Origin: Clostridium sp. SCN 57-10
GTDB taxonomy: Bacteria; Bacillota; Clostridia; Oscillospirales; Butyricicoccaceae
DNA length: 9,970 nucleotides
Assembly (NCBI GenBank): GCA_001725215.1
Contig: MEFT01000149.1
Location: 1 to 9,970 of the forward strand
Reading direction: 5' to 3'
Each line of letters starts with the position of its first letter. Within the stretch, counting starts at the first letter, position 1. The notes beneath the pieces are model-generated. The model was not told the origin of the DNA. It saw only the letters and a list, made by a program, of their open reading frames with translations, and made no database searches. The position numbers and the translations under genes were made by a program. This document shows, piece after piece, positions 1 to 6,632 of the stretch.

Positions 1-3000
1 GCCTATTTAGACGGAGCAATAGGCGAAACGTTTTCCAATGCTACCGGAGTGCTTTCAGCAACCGATACCGACAGCACCGTAACTTCTTACGGCATTTCAG
101 GAAGTACTGCCGGCAGCTACAGTTACGATAGCGTTACCTACGACGTGTATAAGGATGGAGTTTACGGCAGACTGTGGGTTGTAAGCACAGGTGCAGATAA
201 GGGCAAATTCGTTTTTGTCCCAAGCGCTGCTGCAATCAATGCCGTCACCGCAAATGAGAGCGAGACTTTTACAGTAACTGCCACCGATAATGGCGGAGCA
301 ACCGGCAATGCGGCGCTGACGGTTAATATAACCGGGGCAAATGACACGCCGACCGACATTACCCTCAGCAACGACTCTGTTGGGCAAAGCGGCGGAGCCA
401 ATGCCGCGGTTGGCGCGCTCGGCACTACGGACAGGGACAGCGGGCAGACCTACACGTATACGCTGGCAACCGGTGACGGTACGAACAATAGAGACAATTC
501 CTTGTTCAATATTTCAGGCTCAACTCTGCGAGCCAATAATGCGTCAGGCATGTCTGTGGGTACCTACAACGTATACATCCGCACGACGGACAGTGGCGGC
601 GCGGCTTTCGACAAGGCGTTTACTATTACAGTGGGCGACAACGCGGGCCCGGCTGTCACTTCCGTAGCTGTGCCGGCAAACGCTACATACATTGCCGGAC
701 AAAACCTTGATTTTACAGTAAACTTTACTGAAAACATAAATGTAAGTACTACGGCGGGCACGCCGAGCATTGCGCTGGATATCGGAGGCGTAACCCGATA
801 TGCCGCTTATCTGTCCGGCACAGGTAGTACGGCGCTGGTGTTTCGTTACACAGTTCAGACTGGAGACACAGACAGCGATGGGATTTCTGTCGTCGTGCTT
901 TCCGCCAACGGCGGAACCATGAGCGACGCAGCCGGAAACAACGCCGAACTGACGCTCAATTCTGTGGGAAGCGCGACCGGTGTTAAGGTGGATGCAGCGG
1001 CACCCTCTGCACCGTCGGCACCCGACATGACAGCCGGCTCAGACACCGGCAAGTCGAATACAGACAACATAACAAACAACACCACGCCGACGTTTGCGGG
1101 TACTGCCGAAGCAAACAGCACGGTAAGGCTTTACGATGGAACTACGGTTCTTGGCACAGGGACCGCCGATGGCAGCGGCAACTGGAGCATTACCTCCTCC
1201 GCTCTCTCCGATGGCTCCCGCACAATTACGGCAAAGGCGACCGACGCGGCGGGCAACGAGAGCCCCGTCTCCTCGGGGCTTGCGATAACCATCGATGCGA
1301 CAGCGCCTGTTATTGGTGTGATCACCAACGACGGACTGTACAACGTGGCGGTATCGCCGACATTTGACGAGGGAACGGCGACACTCAAAAAGGATAGCGG
1401 AACGGCGGAGGCATATACATCCGGGACTGCGATAGCGGATGATGGCGTTTATATTTTAACTGTAACCGATACTGCCGGAAACAAAACAACAGTTGGTTTC
1501 ACCATTGATCAAACGGCTCCGACGATAGTCGGCATCGTGAATGGCGGCATATATAATACGGATAAAACCGTTACTTTCTCAGACGGAACCGCCACGCTGG
1601 ACGGAGATCCCTTCACAAGTGGTAGCACGGTATCGTCTGAGGGCAGTCATACTCTGACGGTAACAGATGCAGCCGGGAACGGCGCGGTAATAGTTTTTAC
1701 CATTGATAAAATGGTGCCGACCGGAACGCTGTCAATCAACAACGGCAGTGCGAGCACGACCTCCCGCAATGTTGAACTGGCAATTACAAGCAGCGATGGA
1801 GCGGGATCCGGTGTGAGCGAAATGAGGTTCGGTTTTGACGGAAGCTCATGGAATTCATGGACACCTGTGGGCAGTGTGCAAAGCGACATCATTCCATCGG
1901 GTTATGGACTTGTCACCGTATATATGCAGCTTAAAGACAACGCAGGCAACATAAGCGGCAATATAATTGATACCATTATGTATATGTCGCAGCCGGCAGC
2001 CTCAAATAGCGAAGTAAACGGTACCGAGGATACAACAGTATCCTTCACATCCGATGACTTCCCATTCATCAATGAAGATGCTACCCCTTTGGATAAGGTG
2101 AAAATAACATACCTTCCTTCCAACGGTACGTTGAAGCTGGCAGGCATCGCTATTAACACCTCGGATGAGATAAGCGCTGCAAACCTCTTGCAGATTAGCT
2201 TTGTTCCGGATATGAACTGGAACGGAAGCACCGACTTTGGATGGGTAGGCTATACCATTGATGGACGTTCAACATCGCAAGCTACGGTGACAATCATACT
2301 TGCGGCCGACAGTGATACTGCAGCAAGCGCGTCCGACAACACGATAAGCGTCAACCCCACCAGCGTGTCTGCGGGGAGCATGGTAACGATTACAGCTTCG
2401 GGAAGCAGACAGTCTGAAGCTGGAGCGGTGATTGGCGATGAAAAATACGTACCGGCCACATGGAGCTCTACCGAAAGCGGCAAATCCGGCAGCTTTACGC
2501 TGAGCGGTGGTATATATACAGCCACTTACACGCCCTCCGTCGGCGGAACATGCACAATAACAGCCATTTTTCAAAAAATGCTTTGGAACGGAACCTCTTG
2601 GGAAAACAGCACGACAGATTCAAAAACGGCGACGCTTACGGTAAGTGCTCCTGCAGATGATGACACAGGAAGCGGAAACACAGGCGCTGTCGTTGAGGTT
2701 AACGGAGAGAAGCAGGATGCGGGTCAGACTGCCACGCAGACGAGTGGAGGTCAGACTGTCACAACCATTACGGTTGACGACACAAAGCTTGGTATCATCT
2801 TGGCTCAAAAAGGCAGCAATGCCACGGTTACGCTCCCGGTAAACACGGCAGCGGATGTTGTAGTTGGGGTGTTGAATGGCCAAACGGTTAAGAACATGGA
2901 AAGCAAAGACGCAGTCCTTATAATCAAGACCAATAACGTGTCCTATACGCTGCCGGCGTCGCAAATTAACATTGACTCGGTATTGTCGCAGCTTGGCGCT

Positions 3001-3159
3001 CAAGTGGCATTAAAGGACATCAAGGTTAACGTAAGGATAGCTGAACCGTCCGCCGAAACAATTAAGGTTGTTGAAGATACGGCGAAAAAGGGGAACTACC
3101 AGCTTGTAGGAATAAAACGGTTGCGGTTAATCGGTTCAACGGCTACGTTGAGAGATTGA
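1..3159 (+). CDS. Large modular cell-surface protein with VCBS/cadherin-like and Ig-like repeats, 5'-partial and frame-broken at 3' end
   Basis: The frame is open from base 1 with no start codon in context, so the N-terminus, including any signal peptide, lies upstream. A GTG at 49 is internal. Modules in order: a VCBS-type repeat to about 350, ending near the typical ANDTP linker; a cadherin-like module (about 350-650); an Ig-like module (655-1005); a Bap-like Ig module with TDAAGNESP (1020-1305); two related short Ig-like repeats (1312-1725); another Ig-like module (to about 1980); a cadherin-like module (1984-2310); and an Ig-like module (2320-2650). A Thr/Gly/Asp linker then leads into the conserved domain that precedes SLH domains in clostridial S-layer proteins (2653-3108). 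Such proteins are secreted and act in adhesion or cell-surface architecture; the ligand is unknown. After QLV at 3100-3108 the frame continues as unrelated residues to a stop at 3157-3159, while the matching continuation lies in frame 3. Confidence 0.85.
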   Translation, partial: AYLDGAIGETFSNATGVLSATDTDSTVTSYGISGSTAGSYSYDSVTYDVYKDGVYGRLWVVSTGADKGKFVFVPSAAAINAVTANESETFTVTATDNGGATGNAALTVNITGANDTPTDITLSNDSVGQSGGANAAVGALGTTDRDSGQTYTYTLATGDGTNNRDNSLFNISGSTLRANNASGMSVGTYNVYIRTTDSGGAAFDKAFTITVGDNAGPAVTSVAVPANATYIAGQNLDFTVNFTENINVSTTAGTPSIALDIGGVTRYAAYLSGTGSTALVFRYTVQTGDTDSDGISVVVLSANGGTMSDAAGNNAELTLNSVGSATGVKVDAAAPSAPSAPDMTAGSDTGKSNTDNITNNTTPTFAGTAEANSTVRLYDGTTVLGTGTADGSGNWSITSSALSDGSRTITAKATDAAGNESPVSSGLAITIDATAPVIGVITNDGLYNVAVSPTFDEGTATLKKDSGTAEAYTSGTAIADDGVYILTVTDTAGNKTTVGFTIDQTAPTIVGIVNGGIYNTDKTVTFSDGTATLDGDPFTSGSTVSSEGSHTLTVTDAAGNGAVIVFTIDKMVPTGTLSINNGSASTTSRNVELAITSSDGAGSGVSEMRFGFDGSSWNSWTPVGSVQSDIIPSGYGLVTVYMQLKDNAGNISGNIIDTIMYMSQPAASNSEVNGTEDTTVSFTSDDFPFINEDATPLDKVKITYLPSNGTLKLAGIAINTSDEISAANLLQISFVPDMNWNGSTDFGWVGYTIDGRSTSQATVTIILAADSDTAASASDNTISVNPTSVSAGSMVTITASGSRQSEAGAVIGDEKYVPATWSSTESGKSGSFTLSGGIYTATYTPSVGGTCTITAIFQKMLWNGTSWENSTTDSKTATLTVSAPADDDTGSGNTGAVVEVNGEKQDAGQTATQTSGGQTVTTITVDDTKLGIILAQKGSNATVTLPVNTAADVVVGVLNGQTVKNMESKDAVLIIKTNNVSYTLPASQINIDSVLSQLGAQVALKDIKVNVRIAEPSAETIKVVEDTAKKGNYQLVGIKRLRLIGSTATLRD
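1312..1725 (+). repeat. Two tandem Ig-like protein repeats
   Basis: Two adjacent modules of about 65-72 residues share a plan: a G-[VI]-[IV]-x-N-[DG]-G-[LI]-Y-N start, a central GTATL, then LTVTD-x-AGN and FTID near the end. Copy one covers about 1312-1527 and copy two about 1528-1725. The DNA has diverged, so this is an old domain duplication, not a recent tandem copy. Both belong to the surface protein's stalk. Confidence 0.7.
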
Positions 3160-3893
3160 TAGCGATCCCTAATGGCGTTTCCCATTCTAAAATTACGACC
3201 GGCATCGTGCTCAACGCAGAAGGTTCTTTCCGCCATGTACCAACCCAAATCATTGTGATTGATGGAAAGTATTACGCAAAAATCAACAGCCTTACCAATA
3301 GTACCTACTCCGTGGTGTATCATCCGGTCGTATTTGCAGACGCAGCAACCCATTGGGCAAAGGACTCGATTAACGATATGGGTTCGAGGATGGTTGTTAC
3401 GGGCATTGGAAACGGCACTTATGAGCCGGAAAGAAGTATTACAAGAGCAGAGTTCGCGGCGATTATCGTCAGGGCGCTCGGTCTTGCACAGAGCGAGGGT
3501 GAAAGCGGCTTTGGCGATGTGGCCCGTTCCGATTGGTTTAACGGCTATGTGGGCACGGCGGTAGAGTATGGCCTGATCACTGGTTATGACAGCACAAGCT
3601 ACGGCCCGAACGATGCCATTACGCGAGAGCAGGCAATGGCAATTTTGGCAAGAGCCATGAAGAAAACGGGGCTTGATACCACGCTAACTGACAGCCAGTC
3701 AGCGGCGTTGCTTGCGGCGTACACCGACGGCGGTGCTGTTTCCGGCTACGCGAAAGCGAGTGTTGCCGCTTGCCTGAAGACGGGCGTGGTCAATGGCAGC
3801 AGCACTACGACGTTGTCCCCGAAGGACGATGTGACGAGAGCTGAGGTAGCGGTCATGGTTCAGCGTCTGTTGCAAAAATCGGGACTGATCTAA
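3156..3893 (+). CDS. C-terminal S-layer-homology (SLH) anchor of the preceding surface protein, separated by a frameshift
   Basis: This segment carries a short conserved lead (GVSHSKITTGIVLN..RHVPTQ..DGKYY) followed by three SLH domains at about residues 60-107, 119-167 and 189-238 counted from the TTG at 3156. Each has a D-x(n)-W/Y-A-type start and an ITRAEF, ITREQA or VTRAEV motif. SLH triplets bind pyruvylated secondary cell-wall polymers and hold proteins on the cell surface. The TTG is chosen only because it is the first usable codon; I see no good ribosome binding site. Homology continues upstream in this frame to about 3111 (NKTVAVNRFNGYVER), overlapping the out-of-frame end of the preceding gene, and frame 3 is open from 3075. 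I therefore read it as the detached C-terminus of one gene. If the break is real, the fragment is probably not translated alone; if it is a sequence error, positions 1-3893 are one intact 3'-complete gene. Confidence 0.85.
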   Translation: MIAIPNGVSHSKITTGIVLNAEGSFRHVPTQIIVIDGKYYAKINSLTNSTYSVVYHPVVFADAATHWAKDSINDMGSRMVVTGIGNGTYEPERSITRAEFAAIIVRALGLAQSEGESGFGDVARSDWFNGYVGTAVEYGLITGYDSTSYGPNDAITREQAMAILARAMKKTGLDTTLTDSQSAALLAAYTDGGAVSGYAKASVAACLKTGVVNGSSTTTLSPKDDVTRAEVAVMVQRLLQKSGLI

Positions 3894-3902
3894 ACGAAAA
3901 AA

Positions 3903-3947
3903 ACAAGGCACCCTACGTTACTAATTCGTAGAGTGCCTTGTTATTTT
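3903..3947. terminator. Bidirectional Rho-independent terminator
   Basis: Arms 3903-3917 (ACAAGGCACCCTACG) and 3927-3941 pair over 15 bp with one C-A mismatch around a 9-base loop. On the + strand a T-rich run (TTATTTT) follows. On the - strand the hairpin is followed by seven Ts (As at 3897-3903). It starts 9 bases after the SLH stop codon, so it most likely ends the surface-protein transcript, and it could also stop the two-component operon transcript arriving from the other side. Confidence 0.85.
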
Positions 3948-4107
3948 AGAATGGCCTATCCGCATTCACCGTCACGCCTGTTTTGATTTGGTGGTGAAGC
4001 TCTCCTCTTGCACGTGATATTTCCGGTCAGCGTTTGAACAATAGCCTCGGGAAACCGACTGGGTAGGCGTGGTTATGGCAGAGAGATGCGATTCGCTTCA
4101 AGATGAT

Positions 4108-4133
4108 ATAAGGCGCTCATTTCAGCGCCTTAT
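4108..4133. repeat. Perfect 10-bp hairpin, possible weak terminator
   Basis: ATAAGGCGCT (4108-4117) and AGCGCCTTAT (4124-4133) are perfect inverted copies around the 6-base loop CATTTC. The stem is GC-rich in its centre. Neither side has a good T run (TATTATAA follows on +, ATATCATCTT on -), so termination activity is uncertain. Its place about 135 bases past the kinase stop codon would suit the end of the two-component transcript. Confidence 0.55.
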
Positions 4134-4196
4134 TATAAGGGCGCGAGACTTCAGTGCATAGGTATAGAACATATGCTGGTTGCCTTAAAACGCCGC

Positions 4197-4225
4197 TTTA
4201 CCCTTAAGAAGGGTAAAACTTTTTT
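4197..4225 (+). terminator. Terminator-like hairpin oriented on the + strand
   Basis: TTTACCCTT (4197-4205) and AAGGGTAAA (4209-4217) form a perfect 9-bp stem with a 3-base loop, followed two bases later by six Ts (4220-4225). This is terminator form for + strand transcripts, although the known + strand gene already ends at 3893. It may be a backup terminator, protect the kinase gene from antisense readthrough, or mark the 3' end of an unrecognised small RNA. Confidence 0.6.
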
Positions 4226-4268
4226 ATTGGCAAACCGCGTTGTCATTGATTCTTTATGGCTCATTCCT

Positions 4269-5780
4269 CTAAAGGTCGTCTGCATTTCTTCCATTGGTTT
4301 CTGTGTTCAGCTGGCTCTGTGCCTTGCTGATCAACACCGAAAATTCACATCCTGCGTTCGGTATGTTTTTTGCGGTTATCACTGCTCCGTGGCGATCTGC
4401 AATCTGCTTTGCAATGGCAAGACCGAGGCCGGTGCCGTTTTTATTTTCCTCCGAACGCTGTTTATAAAATCGCTCAAAGATATACGGAAGATCCTCCGGT
4501 GCGATACCTGGGCCTTCATCGCGTACGGATAAGGCAATTTCGTTTTTGCTTGCCGAAAGGGCGACTTCCACTGCTTTGCCCTGCGGTGAAAATTTAACCG
4601 CATTATCCAACAACACCAAAAGCATTTGCCGAAGCCTGCCGTAATCCCCGAGCACAGCAAAGCTTTCGCCCACATGGGCAAGCAAAACGGCGACATTTTT
4701 GCCGTCCGCCATTCGGCGGATGCTGCGCGCGGCATCTTCCACGATCTCTCGAAGGTCGACTACGCTCATTTCCATTCCGAAATCGGGATTTTGCAGTCGC
4801 GAAAGGTCGAGCAAATCGGATACGAGCCGCTCTAAATAAACGCTTTCCGAGAGCATCTGCTGCTGATACTCCCGTACCATCTGCGGATCTGACACAACGC
4901 CGTCGCAAAGCGCCTCAAGCGAGCCGCGAATCACGGTGACGGGGGTGCGCAGCTCGTGCGAAATGTTTGCTACAAAGTCGCGCCGCTGTTTTTCAAGCTT
5001 GGCACCCTCTTGCGAAGCGACGTTCAGCTTGTCCGCCATATCATCGAGCGCGGCGGCGAGCTCACCGATTTCGTCCTCCTGGGCAACATCTGCCTTGGCC
5101 GTATAATCACCGCGACTGATACGCTGGGCAGCTGTTTTCATTTTACCCAACGGTTTTGTGAAGCGTGCTGCCAGTGCTCCGGCAATGAAAAATGAAATAA
5201 CAATGGCTGCACCCATGCTGACGAGCAAAATCAAAAGGCCGTTTTCGGTCGCCCCACGGATTGTTTTGATCTGTTCATGCAATAGGACGGCTCCGGCGAT
5301 TTCTCCGTCTTCAAGCGTGATGGGCGCGGCGACCGTGACCGAGGGTGCGCCCAGAAATGCGCCGAAGCTTTCGCTGAAGGTGGTGTTACCCTCCAATGCC
5401 GCTGTGACGACGGCCTCCGCTTCGGGCGGCAGATCGCGGTGGGCGAGGGTAGACTGCCCATGCCCTCGCGTAATTTGCTCTAAATTGGGGTCGACAATCC
5501 AGACGTCGGTCATGGCAATTTCATCAAGAAAACGCAGATACATGCCGTAGCCCATTCCCTGGCTCGCCATGCCGCGTCCGGTGCCCTGATCCGCGCTACC
5601 CGACCAAAAGCCAGCCAGCGACTGTGCAATACTCAGCGCGCGACTTTCGAGAACAGATTTGTGGATCTTCATGTTATACTGAGAGAAGAGTGCAGAAAAA
5701 GTAAGTCCGATGATGAGCGAAAATATAAGCAGCGAGCCGGAAAAATATAAAAGCAGCCGAGAGCGAATCTTACTTTTCAT
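4269..5780 (-). CDS. Membrane sensor histidine kinase (HAMP, HisKA, HATPase_c)
   Basis: This 503-residue protein has the classic order: transmembrane segment about 8-32, extracytoplasmic sensor about 33-180, second transmembrane segment about 181-204, HAMP linker about 205-257 and dimerisation/phosphoacceptor domain. The FVANISHELRTP motif gives His275 as the phosphorylated residue. The ATP-binding domain shows the N box (LLDNAVKFSP, Asn393), G1 box (DEGPGIA, 421-427), F box (IFERFY) and G2 box (GTGLGLA, 449-455). All key residues are present, so it should be an active kinase that autophosphorylates and transfers phosphate to the regulator encoded just upstream. Its ATG overlaps the regulator's TGA (ATGA), and the ribosome binding site GAGGTG lies in the regulator's last codons, indicating coupled translation. 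The sensor region resembles no domain I can name. It contains a Gly/Met-rich stretch at 66-80 that shares GTGRGM with the secreted protein encoded at 6633-7103. The signal is unknown. Confidence 0.95.
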   Translation of the reverse strand: MKSKIRSRLLLYFSGSLLIFSLIIGLTFSALFSQYNMKIHKSVLESRALSIAQSLAGFWSGSADQGTGRGMASQGMGYGMYLRFLDEIAMTDVWIVDPNLEQITRGHGQSTLAHRDLPPEAEAVVTAALEGNTTFSESFGAFLGAPSVTVAAPITLEDGEIAGAVLLHEQIKTIRGATENGLLILLVSMGAAIVISFFIAGALAARFTKPLGKMKTAAQRISRGDYTAKADVAQEDEIGELAAALDDMADKLNVASQEGAKLEKQRRDFVANISHELRTPVTVIRGSLEALCDGVVSDPQMVREYQQQMLSESVYLERLVSDLLDLSRLQNPDFGMEMSVVDLREIVEDAARSIRRMADGKNVAVLLAHVGESFAVLGDYGRLRQMLLVLLDNAVKFSPQGKAVEVALSASKNEIALSVRDEGPGIAPEDLPYIFERFYKQRSEENKNGTGLGLAIAKQIADRHGAVITAKNIPNAGCEFSVLISKAQSQLNTETNGRNADDL

Positions 5781-6463
5781 GACGTCACCTCAAATTTATA
5801 GCCGACGCCCCAGATGGTTTTAATCTCCCATCCATCGTGGGGCTGCTCGTCCAGCTTGGCACGCAGCCGTTTGATGTGTGAGTCGACGGTGCGCGTGTCG
5901 CCGTAGTAATCAAAGCCCCAAAGGCTGTTCAGCAGATTATCGCGGGAAAACACCTTGTTTTTGTTGGTCGCCAATGTCCACAAAAGCTCCGTTTCCTTTT
6001 TGGTCAGGGTGATGCGAACGCCGCCTATTTCCGTGATATACTCATCGAGATTGATCGTGAGACCGTTCAAAGCGAAAATCTGCGCTTTTTTATCATCCTC
6101 CCGTGAAATGCGGCGGAGTACGGCCCGAATGCGCGCCATCACTTCACCCGGAGAAAAAGGTTTGACGATGTAATCATCCGCGCCGGTGTCAAGTCCCATG
6201 ATGCGTTCGAAATCTTCGCCCCGTGCCGTGATCATAATAATCGGCACGCTGCTTTGTCTGCGAATCTCGCGGCAGACCGTAAAGCCGTCCATGCTGGGCA
6301 TCATTACGTCGAGCAGAATGATATCAAACGGCTTGGAGCTCGCCTTGTCCAACGCAGCGTTTCCGTCAAAGGCTGTTGTCACGGAGAAGCCTTCTTTTTT
6401 TGCATATTCCTCTAAAATGGAGACAATCTGCCTGTTATCATCGGCAATTAAAATATTTGGCAT
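5777..6463 (-). CDS. OmpR/PhoB-family DNA-binding response regulator
   Basis: The protein has 228 residues, the normal family length. The receiver domain (about 1-118) has the acidic pair Asp8-Asp9, the phosphoacceptor Asp52 in LLDVMMP, Thr79 and Lys101 in VKPFSP. The C-terminal winged helix (about 127-226) shows the family pattern LTKKETELL...RTVDSHIKRLRAKL...IWGVGYKF. Phosphorylation by the adjacent kinase should promote dimerisation and binding to direct-repeat DNA sites. The ATG at 6463 is supported by a strong ribosome binding site (AGGAGG, complement of 6471-6476) seven bases upstream. It is the first gene of a two-gene operon with the kinase and is divergent from the secreted-protein gene, whose promoter is a natural target. 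Autoregulation is likely but inferred. Confidence 0.96.
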   Translation of the reverse strand: MPNILIADDNRQIVSILEEYAKKEGFSVTTAFDGNAALDKASSKPFDIILLDVMMPSMDGFTVCREIRRQSSVPIIMITARGEDFERIMGLDTGADDYIVKPFSPGEVMARIRAVLRRISREDDKKAQIFALNGLTINLDEYITEIGGVRITLTKKETELLWTLATNKNKVFSRDNLLNSLWGFDYYGDTRTVDSHIKRLRAKLDEQPHDGWEIKTIWGVGYKFEVTS

Positions 6464-6499
6464 GTTGACACCTCCTGTTCCTTATGATGATAAGATAGG

Positions 6500-6562
6500 A
6501 ATGTGTTTTTTTCGTGGCCTGAACTTTATTTTATCATGAAAAAGAAAAAGGAAAAACACATT
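6500..6562. repeat. 11-bp inverted repeat spanning the divergent promoter
   Basis: AATGTGTTTTT (6500-6510) and AAAAACACATT (6552-6562) are perfect inverted copies separated by 41 bases. The centre of symmetry, about 6531, lies on the candidate -10 of the two-component operon. The arms are about five helical turns apart, so two bound proteins could face the same side of the DNA. The runs of A and T raise the chance of coincidence. Confidence 0.4.
6528..6536 (-). promoter_or_regulatory. Candidate extended -10 promoter of the two-component operon
   Basis: Read on the - strand this is TGATAAAAT, a close match to the extended -10 form TGnTATAAT. It would start transcription near 6521, giving a leader of about 58 bases before the regulator's ATG. 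The -35 region (near 6551-6556, TTTTTC on the - strand) is weak, as is common for extended -10 promoters and activator-dependent ones. It lies at the centre of the 11-bp inverted repeat 6500-6510/6552-6562. Confidence 0.4.
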
Positions 6563-6580
6563 TTTGCCACATCCGGGTTT

Positions 6581-6586
6581 TATGAT
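6581..6586 (+). promoter_or_regulatory. Candidate -10 for the secreted-protein gene
   Basis: TATGAT matches the -10 consensus at five of six bases and lies 46 bases before the ATG at 6633. I see no -35 match at 16-18 bases upstream, so if this is the promoter it probably needs an activator such as the neighbouring response regulator. Confidence 0.3.
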
Positions 6587-6632
6587 AAGATCACAGCAGC
6601 AGAGAAAGCGCTGAAAAAAAGGAGGTAACCTT

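Larger units (their letters stand above)
3948..4268. other. Convergent intergenic region without a convincing gene
   Basis: This lies between two convergent transcription units. I find no start codon with a ribosome binding site and no coding-like ORF. The + strand ORF that starts at 4173 runs antisense into the kinase and looks like a shadow. The region holds two hairpins listed separately (4108-4133 and 4197-4217) and smaller complementary pairs, such as TTCACC/GGTGAA near 3965-3998 and CACGCCT/AGGCGTG near 3973-4070. These could fold into a structured 3' UTR or a small RNA. No clear promoter was seen on either strand. Confidence 0.5.
6487..6591. repeat. Three ATGATAAGAT-like motifs in the divergent promoter region
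   Basis: ATGATAAGAT occurs exactly at 6487-6496 and 6582-6591 on the + strand. A one-mismatch copy, ATGATAAAAT, lies at 6537-6528 on the - strand. All three fall in the 169-base gap between the divergent regulator and secreted-protein genes. They are candidate regulator operators, although the motif also resembles -10 elements in AT-rich DNA. Confidence 0.45.

Noticed and set aside
1312..1725. Recent tandem DNA duplication in the surface protein
   Set aside because: The two protein repeats are similar in pattern, but their DNA has diverged too much for a recent duplication.
3105..3160. Programmed -1 frameshift joining the surface protein to its SLH domain
   Set aside because: There is no X-XXY-YYZ slippery heptamer in the right register and no clear downstream pseudoknot. 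A one-base lesion or error explains the data more simply.
3950..4095. A - strand open stretch reading PRLPSRFPEAIVQTLTGNITC..., possibly a gene remnant
   Set aside because: It is short, has no start codon with a ribosome binding site, and I recognise no family. It could be a decayed fragment, but the sequence alone does not support a call.
4173..4532. Open frame on the + strand that looks like a 119-residue protein
   Set aside because: Most of it is antisense to the conserved ATP-binding domain of the histidine kinase, it has no ribosome binding site, and its composition is not like a real protein. It is a shadow ORF.
5158..5550. 130-residue + strand frame inside the kinase gene
   Set aside because: It is fully antisense to the kinase sensor and HAMP region, which has clear family features in the other strand, and it has no start signals.
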